The notes beneath the pieces were generated by a model. It searched no databases, was not told the DNA's origin, and saw nothing but the letters and a program-made list of their open reading frames with translations. A stretch of 64,000 nt of DNA from Sipunculus nudus (lineage: Eukaryota > Annelida > Sipuncula > Golfingiida > Sipunculidae), in NCBI GenBank assembly GCA_026874595.1, contig CM049321.1, positions 15,455,479-15,519,478 of the forward strand. Reading direction: 5' to 3'. This document shows, one piece after another, positions 24,887-35,839 of the stretch. The position numbers and the translations under genes are program-made. The first letter of the stretch is position 1. Each line of letters opens with the position of its first letter.

Positions 24887-27800
24887 GTATAAAAATCAAT
24901 TCAAATTCCTTATAAATCCATTTTATGTAAATTATATCCCCGCCATATAAAAGTATTAGTTGCTTTGTCTGTCAGCAAATTTACGCAAAAAAAAAAAAGT
25001 TTTGAACTGATTCTGTTGTTATTTTGTGAAGGTTCACGGCATAACCCGAGGTAGAACCCAATAAATTTTGGAGGAAGTCAGAATCAGATTAATATATCAT
25101 TAGTGGTATGGGTGCATTTTCCGGGGGTTGAACTTCAGGGTGTTAAACAACAAGTGAGCCCACACTTTTTATTCCAGAAAATGTGGATTCAATCCGTAAA
25201 AGAAACTCAGCTAGTGAACCCTTATTTTTCTTTTTACGAATTTCCACATTTCTCTCTGTGGACCCACATTTATTTTGTGCAAACTGAACCTACTTTTGGT
25301 ATTTTTTTGGTATTTTTGCCAATGACGTCCCCCCCCCCCCCCCCCCAATAAGAGCGTTCTGCTATCAGAACAAGACTAATTATCCCAGAAGTCACACTTT
25401 GGTGAGCTTATTCGGTGGGCCACAATGTTTACCTCACGTTGGACGAGCCCCCATTTTGTTAAGAAGACAAATTATTCAGGGGAAATACTGGGCCGATCCC
25501 GGATTCGAACCCATGTGGTAGCGCACAAGTCCGGCGTACCAAACGCTTCGCTAGAAAAGCAAGCTTCACAGCAAGCGAGAATGTTCGGTCCGCTTTTATG
25601 TCACCCCGTAACAATACTAAAAGCCTATAAGGAGTTGAACCCACTTTTTTTGTGAAAAAAATACGGGTTTAGTTCATGTTCTAGTTAATCTATGTGTGTT
25701 TATGATGAACCAACATTTGGTATATTTGTAAATGACGTCATAAACATATCACGTCAAGAAAAATAAGTCAAATAAAGGCGCTCATTTTATATATATATAA
25801 CATAATAAAGATAAAATATTAATGTATTATTCACAGTAGTGGATATTAGAAGCCTATAGGCATTTAGGCATATATAGACATTTTTCTCAAACGAAAATGT
25901 TGGTTAAGTTACAGTTTAGCCTCCTGAAGTTCAGCCCACTATATCGCACTTATACCTTTTTAATTCAAAACATTATATACTAGAGGGTATTCGAACGCCT
26001 CTTTTGTCCCCGGGTAGAGGTCGCCCTATTCGTAGATATTAAAGGCAGTATTTGTTATTCCACCATGTGTACCGGTGCTGCTAAAGCGCGTCATTGTGGA
26101 TAACATCGGAATTCTTATCAGAAAGTGCTTGTGTCTATTTGTTCCGAGTGCACAATCCCTAATAGATATATCATACCACCCAGCTAGAAACATGTTTTCA
26201 TATTTTATATTCGTAATGTTTATTAATTTCTGTAATCTCGTAATTATCCTCTGTATATGTGACTGTTAGCACGTTCATGTCTGCCTCCAACCCTGTTTTA
26301 CCGTGATATAATTATATTATTGGCAACAAATTGTTATAGGTACATTGATATAACAATGACAACATCCACCAACAACTTTTTGTTTCAGTTGTATAAAGTA
26401 CAATTATATCCCATAATGAAATCTTATCGGTAATTCACATTAAACTTTATTATAGACTGACAAAGTGGGTGTGCCTTAAACTTGATTTATATATGGCAAC
26501 AACAGCGATTCGATTTGGTGATTAGTACTGCCATCTGCTGGCAAATATGGTAACTAAGCAGTGAAGAGAAATCCTGACTCCGTCATGTCTTTCAAGGGAC
26601 AAGTTCATGTAAATTGTTAATGTTACATATTTTACAGGAAACATGATAACTAACAGGGCTGAAGACCTAACGTTCATAATCATGTCTTAAGAACAAGCTA
26701 ATTAAAGTACATAGATATAAGTATGAGAATATAAGAAAATGAAAGGGATAATATTACAATGTGATAAACCAACAAAATTAAGGACACATATACTTTATAA
26801 CTTGACTTTATTTTATTTTTATTTTAATTTCAGGGATTAAAGTCGGTATCCATGGAGAGTGCATGTTCAGGAGACGCGGGGAGTGGAAGGCAAAAGAGAT
26901 ATTGTTACACAGCGTCACCAATCTACTGGACTGCTTCTCAAGTACGTTTAGACCCAGGGACATTATCACATTGTTACCTTATATAGTTTCCTACGTGGTA
27001 CCACTGTCACGTAGTATCATACATCTATAGCTCTACCGTCATACAATGTCAGACTTAGTTCCACTCCTCACATTATCATTTATTTTATGTCTCACATGTC
27101 ACATGTGGTCTCCTTTTGTTTCACAGTAACATATCTAGAATGAAACACGTCCTTCTCGTGTTATTAATAGCTCTACCATCACACAGTGGCATAGTAGGTT
27201 TACTAACAGTTTTAGTATACCTAGCTTTACACAATAATACCCATGATAGTACTGTCACGAGGTGTCATACATAACTCTATACGGTCACACAATGTTACAC
27301 TTTATTCTACTATCAATCAATGTCATATTTAGCTCTACCGTCACACGATATTAAACGTCGTTTTACTGTCACACAGTACTATATATAGATATACCGTTAC
27401 ACAATGTAACGCTTAGGGCTTGTTCACACATCGCCGATGTCACTCCGATGTGCTGTCCAGATGTGTGGTCCCGATGTCTCCCGTGTGTCATCCCGATGTC
27501 GTCTCGATGATTTGCTCATCCGAAACTTACAACATTCACTTCTCTTGTACGTAATAATCCAATGTTGCTCAGGTAGGATAAATCGCGTGCGGGCGGGATA
27601 ACTGTCAGAATGACGTCATAATGATTAGTCACGGATGATGACGAATGCATAGCAAAACGGACCAATTACAAAAGCATTAAATTACTGAAGTATATAGTCC
27701 GTCCCAAATCCCTGGTCAGCATGTTTTTTCGCGATAATGATTTTAAGAACATTCTTTTAAAAAATGCCCCTTTGTACTTAAGTAGATATACAATTATTCA

Positions 27801-30800
27801 GCCGATTTTGTGTTAAGTAGTAATATATCATGATAAAAGTATTTACTTTGCGACACTTTTGCGTTATTTATGCTGATGGACCGTGGATGGCTTCTTCCGG
27901 TGCTAGTTGACGGTACATTCCTCCATGGTACACTTTCCATGTCTATGGCTGGGTGCGGTGTTAGTTAGACAACAGTGACATCACAAAGATCGGTCGCGCA
28001 TCAACTACAGTTGACTGACGTCATCCGTTTGCCTGGCTTGTTTATTATCAGTTCTCCGGCGATGAAAAAGTCCTGTAACCTGTTTTGTCATAATTTAGAT
28101 TATTTGTCTCATACGAATTCAATACAGTAAAGACTAGAATACGGGTAGTCGACAAGCGACTACGTGTATCCGCCAAAATCAGAGTGGAACGGGTGAAGTG
28201 AGGCATGGATTGAGTGGCAAGGGAAAATAGAGTGAGGTGTGTTGCATATTAGCATGGATGTCTGCAGCCGAAATGTGTATGTAGGTTGCGCCACCTTCCA
28301 AAAAACCCAGAAAGCTGTCCAAGTTATATACATATGCAAAATTTAAGGCAGATAAGTCGAACCACTACTTGTATATGAGTGGTTTTATCCCACAGCAGAC
28401 AATCAGAAGGATGCTGTGCAAAAATGGTGGCAGGTGGCGCCACCAGTCTTGTGTATGATTAAGAGCTATGTGAGATCTATACACATGGAAAATTTCAGGG
28501 GGATATGTCCAACCAGTCCTGAGATATAAGGCTGAATGTCTGCAGCGTTAACATAAATGTAGGTGGCGCCACACGCCAAAAAAATCGAGAAAGCTATCCA
28601 AGATGTATAAACACGCAAAATTTTAGGCAGATACGTTAAACCACTACTAAGATATGAGTGTTTTTGCCCACGGCGGACAAACAGACTGATGCTGTGCAAA
28701 AATGGTTGCAGGTGGCCTTCCAGTTTTGTGTATGATAAAGAGCTATGTGAGATCTATACACATGCAAAATTTTGGCCCAATCGGTCAAACGGTTTCCGAG
28801 ATATGAGCTTGGATGTCTGCAGCGTAATTTAGAATGTAGGTGGCGCCACCTGTCATAAAATCAAGAAAGCTGTCCAGGATGTATAAATCTGCAAAATTTT
28901 AGGCAGATATGTCAATCCACTGCCGAGATGTGAGTGATTTTATCCCACGGCAGACAAACAGACGGACGCTGTGCAAGAATGGTTGCAGGTGGCGCCACCA
29001 GTTTTGCGTATGATAATGAGCTATGTGAGATCTATACACATATAAGTCTTTAAAAGATACGTCAAACAAGTACACCTGTCATAAAGTCAAAAAAGCTATC
29101 CAGGATGTATACGCATGCCGAATTTCAGGTGAGTTAGTCAAACCACTGCAAAGATATGAGTGATTTTAACCCACTGCAGACGAACAGATGGACACTGTGC
29201 AAACATGGTTGCAGGTGGCGCCCCCATTTTTTGTGTATGTTATAAAGCTATCCAAGGGCTACATTTGTACAATTATTTTTTTCTGATCGGTCAAACGGTT
29301 CCCGAGATATGTGGAATATGTATGGAAACAGACGCACAAATGGACGCTGGGCAGGGAAGGAAAGGTCAGAGGTCAACGCCAATTGGTTAGGCACCAGTTC
29401 ACATGTGACCCGATGATTGGTGTAAGTTTCGGAAAAATCAGTCCAGTAGTCTCAGAGGAGTTCTCCGGAAACGAATGCGGAGCGGCGGAACCCGGTCAAA
29501 AACATAGTATCCGCAAAACTACGTTTTGGCGGATACAATTACTTTTTACACACGTAGCCGGCGGAATAGCTCCTGCAACCTTTCGACCAGATATATTTAT
29601 ACTGCTTCCCGTGTATAAAAATTATCCACGAAAAACATGCGGACACGGTTACTGGGACGGACTATATAACTAAAATATCACAATAAAATATCAGAAATAT
29701 ACTGTTCTACAAAATAAATCATGAACATTGCTTTCCTCCACAGGTCCAAATAATTCCATAGACGCAGCTTTAGAACCAAATGACGTCACCATCTACCGAG
29801 AGGAAGAGTATACCTATCCCACACTGCCACCTGGCGACCACTCCGCGAACTTTAATTTTCAGATCCCGAGTAACTTGCCTTCATCTTTTACCATCAGCGG
29901 GGCGCGAATCCACTACTACATCCGGGCTCTGTTCCGCCGACCTGGACATACTGACGTCACAAAGAACGAGGAGTTTACTATCCAGTGTCAAGAAGACTTG
30001 AACAAATCCCCCGAGTTATTGGTAAAATGTTGTTATCATGAAACTTTTTTTAAATATCAACCGAATATTTGCTTTGACACAGTAGAACTGAGTTTTACCA
30101 AGATAGGTTCATTGATGAAAAAGGCTTTTGTACTTTTTCCAAACTTTTTCCGGTGTTATTTATTTTCAAAACTTCTTTTTTTCAAATCATTATCTCCAGG
30201 ATGATTATTTTATAGTCTATACTTATATACCTATATAAAAGATATGCTCTGTCAGCATTTCATAATAGTGATATTTTAATGAGCGAAGATTGGCTCAACA
30301 AAATTATCAGAAATATTAAATACTAAGGATTAATGTATTTCTATTCATGAATAACTGATAAATACCAAACCTGTTGTTTGTCGCGAAGCAAATAATGTAG
30401 TTATCGTTGACGGAGCACACAGTGATGTCAAGTCTTTGCATTGTGCATGTGCTGAAGATCCAGTTTCAGCGATCACCAGTGAACCACTCCAGTCACATTG
30501 AAACATAAATGGCGGCGATAAAAAGAGGGCAAGCTTAACCATTCCTTTACAAGCTAAACTTAATTAACATCCTTGTTATTTAAAGGAAAGTCTGAAAATT
30601 ACGATTGAGGTAAAAATTGAATCGGGAATTAAATCGAAGGTAAAGTTTGATTCAAAGCCCCCTCACTATTCACAGGCCTAAAATTTATTTCCGATGAATA
30701 TCCCTGTCCCTTGATGTATCGCCCCATGTGACGAAGGTATATATTAAAATCTGAATTAAAATGTATTATTTAGTTCCAGATTACCATCAAAATTAAACTG

Positions 30801-33800
30801 ACTGTTTCTTATGTGATATCATAAGTCTCCAAAAAAGTCCATTGAAATCCATACATAACGATTTGCGTTATATTGCCAACGAACCACGGGGATAACATAA
30901 AATCTCCCTGGCGGAGGTACGTCAGACTTAACTGATAATTTTATTTTGTATGCTGTCAGCGGCCGGTGGTAGGGATCGGGGAGGCGTCGTGGTGTGTCCT
31001 GGACTGTGTTTCTTCCGGCGTGACAGGAGAGCTCAGGACCGGAAGGAGAGGCGTGGTTCCCGGTGAGGTACTTCCGATCGCATTTGAGGTGGAAAACCTG
31101 AGTCCCGTAAAGGTCAAGGACGTCAGAATAATAATCCGACAGGTGGTGACGCAGTTGAAAGTATAACCTGCAAATTAATGGGAACTATTTCTTACTTCTC
31201 TTTATGTTAAATTTATTTTTATAAGGGCACAGGAAGACACTACAGTTTTAATATACCGCCAGAACTTTAAGACAATCCGAATATTTACCTTTAACTATAT
31301 TGTTAACAAAGTCTGCATAACATCAAGTCTATTGATAGCCATGTTGTATATAAACTCTCGGTGTCACGAAAAGTTGAACACCTCAGTAATCACTACATTC
31401 AAGATGTCAAAAATGCCGACAGATTCTCTTCATTTGGATTCGCAACAAAAGTTAATGTTGTCTTCCGTCTGTGGGAAATATCCCACGGTTAAAACACAAC
31501 AACGCAAAATTGACAATCCGACAGCCTGTCCATCCGACATGAAATGGGGTTATTGCATTATTTTCGGACTGTCAAGTCACGACTTGATACATATAATGAT
31601 ATATCTATGGAATAAACTATACATACCTGACTCTTCTAAAATAATTCGTGGAAATCGATAAAAACAAAGAAAAACAAAAACACAGACATTTGTAAAAAAA
31701 ATATTTTTGGCAGAGTAAAATCTAATTCTTTCTTACTCCCCCAGACTGTGACGGCGAGGGCAGGCAGGTGGTGGACGACTGTATTATGTTCTGATTCCCA
31801 AGGAGAGGTGGCGCCACGGGAGACAATGAAAATAGAGCGACACCTGGTGGAGATTCCACATACTGTTACTCCGGGTAGACTGTGGTGCGCCAAGCTTCAA
31901 GTCAAATATCACGTGGTGGTAAGTCACTGTTGATTATGCGAAAAGTGTTAATTAACACAGACTGAGAACAATATTAGATACGTGATGTTGCCCTACTAGT
32001 ATATGAAGTGAATATTAGTATTTATATTTAAACAGATAATCGCTAGTGCAATAGATAATCCTGTCCACTCTTGTCAGGGCCATCAGTAATCGTGATCGTA
32101 TTCCATCCACCGATATAGATATATATATGGGACCTACTATATATCGAAATCCTCCAGCAGATGGCGTCCTCTTCTTATTTGCAGAAGGGACGAACACATA
32201 GACATACAAAAGATGGTCCTACCGCAGCTGTTCCAAATTATGATAAAAATCATCCTTCAATAAAAATCCAGATTCCAATATCATATAAATTAAATCGAAA
32301 TAATAAAACTTTCGGATATCTGAAAGGGACACGGATATACGTCAAGATATAAGACACCCAGTCACAGGTCCATCACTATCAGTTTACTATCAAATGAACA
32401 CCCCCATGATAAAAATAGGCTGCTCTATGCGCTTCTTCTCCTGGAGCAGAGAGTGCGAGAGACTTTAGTTTTTCCACGAGTGTCCTTAGGGTTGGAAACC
32501 TCTGTCAAGCAACAACCTATGAAAATCATTACATGGCTAGTCACTTATTTTTTAACATTGCCCATGGTATTTCTTAAATGAAGTAGCCGTAGTCAGATGG
32601 TTGATTTACCGAAGGAGCTAAGCTTTTACTTTATGACATTTAGGGCATGTCTGGCAGTATAGCATGTTTCGGCTTAAACATTATATTTACTCCGGTCATT
32701 TTGGTGATTTCAACAACTTGTGTGGTTGTTTTTTAGGGGGATAAAACACAGCTTCTACTGATTACACTGATTTCTGCTTTATTTTTCTGTATTTTTAGCT
32801 CAGCTGACTTTCAGTCATGCTGGGCTATAGCGATGGGTCTTTGTCCGTCATCCTTCCGTCTGTCCGTCCGGCCGGCCGTTAGCAGGGCACAAATCTTAAC
32901 CGTAGGGGCTAGGGCCATGAACCCTATGCAGTCTTAGAGGTTATAAAAAGATCTCCTTGCAAACCTGAAATTAGGTCACTGCGACCTATATTCTCGAAGT
33001 TATGGGGTGTGTTTGCACCCCCCAGAAATAACTATTTGAGACAAAATTTTCTTCCCAAACCTTCCATTTTTCACATACAGCTCACCTACCAACAGGGGAA
33101 GAACCATAAATTTTTTTAGGTCAAAAGGTCAAAGGTCAAGCTCACAGGAGCCTCTTCTTTAAAAAGCCTGTGGATGCATTTTAAGCCAACCCTTTTATCC
33201 CAATTCTTTGATCTTTCACATATAGCTCACCTACTAAGTTGGAAAAGAATCCTATAGATTTTGAGGTCACAAGGTCAAAGGTCAGGGTCACAGGATCCAC
33301 TTCTTTGAAAAGGTTGTGGACACATTTCAAGCTAAACTTTTCATTCCAAACCTTCCAGCACTGATATTGCTTCTCTGCCAGCAGGGGAAAAGACCTGTTG
33401 ATTTTGAGGTCAAAGGTCAAGTTCACAGCACCCACTTCTTGAGTGGAGTCATTTTCAGGCAAACTTTTCAATCTGTACCTTCCATCTGTCATATATGGCT
33501 TACCTACCAATAAGGGAAGAAGCCTATTGATGTTGAGGTCAAAAAGTCAAAGGTCAAGGTCACCATATTTAATTGTTCTAAATGCTTGTGAGCATATTTC
33601 AAGTGTAACTGTTCAACCCAAACCTTCAGTCTTTCACATATGCCACATCTATGCATCACTCAGTTTGACTCAAACTTCATATTTATGGGTCTTTTTGCTT
33701 GAATAAATAACTTATTGATTTTGAGGTCAGCTGGTCAGCAGGTTAAAGGTTGCAGGTCAAAGTTATTCACCCATTGGTTGCCAAGTAATTACCCCAGATT

Positions 33801-35761
33801 TAGTGGTTAAGTGGTTAGAAGTTACCCATCATTTAGAAAGAATCCAGTTGATATGTGAGCAGAAGGCCAAGGTCATAGGTCAGGGATGTTCACAATTACT
33901 TATTTTATAGACCATCTTTATTTTTCTTGTATATATAACCATCCCACTCCAGCTGGTACATTTCCCTGTGTGACTGTAATTGTGAGTGACACTGGTGACA
34001 TATGACTCCCTTTTGTATCAGCCTATTAAGTGATAAGGCTCAGTGATAAGTAGCTCGTTACTTCATAACAAAAACACTGTTGTCTGAATGCTTCAGCCAG
34101 GCATTAAGACTATGAGAGTATAGTATTAAGGTTTAGCTACTGATTTATAAGATGATGGGAACATTTTTCAGTTTATTTTATGGAATCTTAGCAATAAACT
34201 TAGTTTCCTAGATATCTGAATATTTTAATATATATCACCACATATAAAAGCATGTGTTTGTTCTCATAATATGTGGATGTGTACCTTGATTTAGGATGGC
34301 TTTTTGTTTTATTTCAAGACTCTTAGTCATGCTTTCTGCATTTCTTTTCTTTCTGGTTTGGCAGTTTACCTACCCTGCTGACCCCATTGAAAAGCAGAGT
34401 GATAATAAAAAATATTGGACTTACACTTTTTACAATTGCATATCTATAAATTCTGATATGAGCGCCTGGACATGCCTTTTGAATTATTTTGGGCATTCAT
34501 TACTGGATAATTTGCCCCAAGTTTGGTCTCTTATTAGAGAATGTGGGATATCAAATGTCATACTTGTCAGAAATCCATTATGTCTGCCAGTTAGCCACCT
34601 TAGAAATTCTGTCTTCAGTGCAGTTTCAGTAATTTTTCTTTAATGTTTGGTCCAATTTAGAGAATGTTTGTTGTCTGATTTGAAGTGATTTCAGACTTGT
34701 CAGAAGTCCAATATGGCCACCAGGCAACCATCTTTTAATTCCTTTTGATCATATTATCTCAAGAACAGTTAAAGTGAATGGAGTTGGATGTATATTTATG
34801 TAATCTTGTAAAGGATTGGGTCAAATATTTCTGAATAAATATTACCATCATTTATAAAAGTGCAGTTGGCTTGTATTGAATAAAAATTCATACAGAAGCA
34901 CCTGTTTCTCAATAATTCTTGCATGTATTTCCTTGATTTTGCTATATATTTTGATCTTATATTTGCCCTTTGTGGTGTTCCTTTTGAGACTGACAGGTTT
35001 CAAGCAAGCTGTTGAAATAGTTCCTGATAGCTTAACAATCATGCATTTTCCTCAGACCATCAATTCACTGTGTTTTAACCAGACATAGGTGATATATATT
35101 TCTGTTGTCATAGAAAATTATCAACAAATTGGCAAATTGGTTCTTCAAAATTTGACTGGAAGTTGTGAAACTCAGTCCATGATGTCACAGGTCATGCTTG
35201 TCAGCTGAGCGTCATGACCCATGGGTCACTTGTTTTTATTTTCAGCTCCAAGTGATTTTGGGAAAATTTCTAAAAACTTTGTCCGTTCCGGTACCTCTGA
35301 CAGTCGGGACTGTGCCTTTTACTGGACCAACTGCTCAGCGTTACGTAAGCCAGTTCAGACTGGCAAGCACGACCCCTGGCCGCAGAGGTTGGCAATCAGC
35401 TGATATCACTCCTACAGGATCACTACCGCCCCCTTACGAGAGAACGAGAAGTACGCTACCATTGCAGAGGCGTTCGCTTGTAACAGGTCCAAGTGCTAAA
35501 GAACTCATAACCGCACTACAAAAAGTACGCAAAAACGCTAGGGCGGAATCTCTTGGGGCTGGGGAACTGTTGGCTGAAAACTCTAGCAGACGTAACTCTC
35601 TTTCGGGGCCGGCAGATGGCAGCACCCAGTGCAGCAGACGTTCCACTATGACGTCACTAGCGGAATCGACGGCAAAGAGGAAGCAGATTCGGCAAAGGAC
35701 ACGCGACGACAGTCGCAGCAGGACGGCGTCAGATTGCTCAGGTCGAAAAACAGTAAAATGA
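24778..35761 (+). CDS. alpha-arrestin (arrestin domain-containing protein, ARRDC2/3-like), six exons, complete
   Basis: Exons 24,778-24,886, 26,834-26,941, 29,744-30,021, 30,960-31,160, 31,745-31,918 and 35,246-35,761 join with agreeing phases (1, 1, 0, 0, 0) and GT-AG introns into 461 codons plus TGA. The first half (about residues 1-165) is the arrestin-N beta-sandwich, with hallmarks GDVLHGTLYI, KVGIHGECMF, YTYPTLPPGDHSANFNFQIP and ARIHYYIRALFRRPG. The second half (about 166-315) is arrestin-C, with VVPGEVLPIAFEVEN and closing strand SVPVPLTVGTVPF. A basic, Ser/Arg-rich tail follows, with one PPPY motif (about 351-354). Alpha-arrestins are cytosolic adaptors that bind membrane receptors and transporters and recruit NEDD4-family HECT ligases via PPxY-WW contacts, driving ubiquitination and endocytosis. 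The family is certain; the vertebrate orthologue is not. Only one PPxY is seen, whereas vertebrate ARRDC2-4 usually carry two. Confidence 0.93.
24887..26833. other. alpha-arrestin intron 1
   Basis: Contains a repeat fragment at about 24,955-25,100 related to the 56.4-kb duplication, a C run at about 25,330-25,346 and a tRNA-derived SINE candidate at about 25,486-25,560. Confidence 0.6.
25486..25560 (-). repeat. tRNA-derived SINE head
   Basis: On the minus strand a perfect B box (GGTTCGAATCC; plus-strand 25,501-25,511) follows a TAGCGAAGCG A-box-like stretch about 30-40 nt upstream. No complete cloverleaf could be drawn, so this is a tRNA-like Pol III promoter of a SINE rather than a tRNA gene. 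Confidence 0.55.
26834..26941 (+). CDS. alpha-arrestin exon 2
   Basis: Acceptor tttaatttcag, donor GTACGT, 108 nt, phase 1 in and out. Encodes IKVGIHGECMFRRRGEWKAK then EILLHSVTNLLDCFS, containing the GxxxV.WxE-like strand of arrestin-N. Confidence 0.88.
26961..27416 (+). repeat. degenerate minisatellite, unit about 28-38 bp
   Basis: Repeated variants of TAGCTCTACCGTCACACAAT followed by GTCATACTT, for example at about 27,028, 27,169, 27,267 and 27,330. Copies differ at several positions and in spacing, so the array is old. Confidence 0.65.
27430..27510 (+). repeat. CCGATGT-motif cluster
   Basis: Within about 80 bp the core (C)CGATGT or a one-base variant recurs at roughly 10-20 bp spacing, directly after the minisatellite. 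Confidence 0.5.
28261..29370 (+). repeat. 277-bp tandem repeat with GGTGGCGCCACC palindrome
   Basis: GTAGGTGGCGCCACC-type cores at about 28,281, 28,559 and 28,836, and GCAGGTGGCGCCACC-type cores at about 28,431, 28,708 and 28,985, give a regular 277-278 bp period. Each unit has two related half-units (about 150 and 127 bp), both continuing agctat..gat..ataca.a.gcaaaattt. A last core at about 29,211 is 226 bp on, indicating a deletion. The 12-bp core is a perfect palindrome. Confidence 0.8.
29744..30021 (+). CDS. alpha-arrestin exon 3
   Basis: Acceptor cctccacag, donor GTAAAA, 278 nt. Encodes the centre of arrestin-N including PPGDHSANFNFQIP and IHYYIRALFRRPG, the most conserved stretch in the family. 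Ends in phase 0. Confidence 0.92.
30022..30959. other. alpha-arrestin intron 3
   Basis: AT-rich, nothing recognisable inside. Confidence 0.6.
30960..31160 (+). CDS. alpha-arrestin exon 4
   Basis: Acceptor tgctgtcag, donor GTATAA, 67 codons in phase 0. Starts arrestin-C: RRGVVPGEVLPIAFEVENLS and VKDVRIIIRQVVTQLK. Confidence 0.88.
31161..31744. other. alpha-arrestin intron 4
   Basis: An open frame of 109 codons at 31,332-31,661 has no recognised motif and lies wholly inside the intron. It is treated as chance. Confidence 0.6.
31745..31918 (+). CDS. alpha-arrestin exon 5
   Basis: Acceptor ttactcccccag, strong donor GTAAGT, 58 codons in phase 0. Encodes middle strands of arrestin-C ending LWCAKLQVKYHVV. 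Confidence 0.88.
32792..35232 (+). repeat. AGCTGAG-type dispersed repeat, copy B, with AGGTCA tandem block
   Basis: Begins TTTTTAGCTCAGCTGACTTTCAG with GCTATAGCGATGG and GTCCGTCCG shortly after, and ends TCAGCTGAGCGTCATGACCC. These match the ends of the 17.7-kb copy. The interior at 33,040-33,900 contains AGGTCA clusters about every 130-145 bp. ORFs inside have no family motifs. Confidence 0.75.
33100..33880 (+). repeat. tandem AGGTCA block with perfect DR1 sites
   Basis: Clusters at about 33,118, 33,262, 33,406, 33,534, 33,724 and 33,860. Several read AGGTCAAAGGTCA, a perfect DR1 nuclear-receptor consensus (two half-sites spaced by one base). Unit length is about 130-145 bp for the first four. 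Confidence 0.75.
35246..35761 (+). CDS. alpha-arrestin exon 6 and stop
   Basis: Acceptor tttttattttcag, 171 codons and TGA. Opens with the last arrestin-C strand (SVPVPLTVGTVPF), then a proline motif PPPYER and a basic Ser/Arg/Thr-rich tail. The frame is open upstream to 35,198, so only the splice acceptor and phase fix the exon start. Confidence 0.9.
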   Translation, partial: LQVILGKFLKTLSVPVPLTVGTVPFTGPTAQRYVSQFRLASTTPGRRGWQSADITPTGSLPPPYERTRSTLPLQRRSLVTGPSAKELITALQKVRKNARAESLGAGELLAENSSRRNSLSGPADGSTQCSRRSTMTSLAESTAKRKQIRQRTRDDSRSRTASDCSGRKTVK

Positions 35762-35833
35762 CCAATCAAGAACAGGAAATAGTGTTGATCACGTGATATT
35801 TAGATGTTGACGACACCGGACGAAGAACGGTCG

Positions 35834-35839
35834 AATAAA
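35834..35839 (+). promoter_or_regulatory. AATAAA polyadenylation signal of the arrestin gene
   Basis: Canonical hexamer about 73 nt after the TGA at 35,759-35,761, a normal distance for a short 3' UTR. Confidence 0.55.

Larger units (their letters stand above)
26942..29743. other. alpha-arrestin intron 2
   Basis: Holds the 28-bp minisatellite at about 26,961-27,416, a CCGATGT cluster at about 27,430-27,510 and the 277-bp tandem repeat at about 28,261-29,370. No nested gene seen. Confidence 0.6.
31919..35245. other. alpha-arrestin intron 5, mostly repeat
   Basis: About 0.9 kb of plain sequence, then the long AGCTGAG-type repeat from about 32,792 to within about 13 bp of the acceptor of exon 6. 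Confidence 0.6.

Noticed and set aside
25486-25560. tRNA gene on the minus strand
   Set aside because: A and B boxes are present, but no acceptor stem or complete cloverleaf could be drawn; called a SINE head instead.
31332-31661. 109-codon ORF within arrestin intron 4
   Set aside because: No known domain, lies between two well-supported exons, and does not fit their phases.
34296-34643. 115-codon ORF with a hydrophobic start resembling a signal peptide
   Set aside because: Sits inside the dispersed AGCTGAG-type repeat and uses repeat phrases such as TCCATTATG..TGCCAG.
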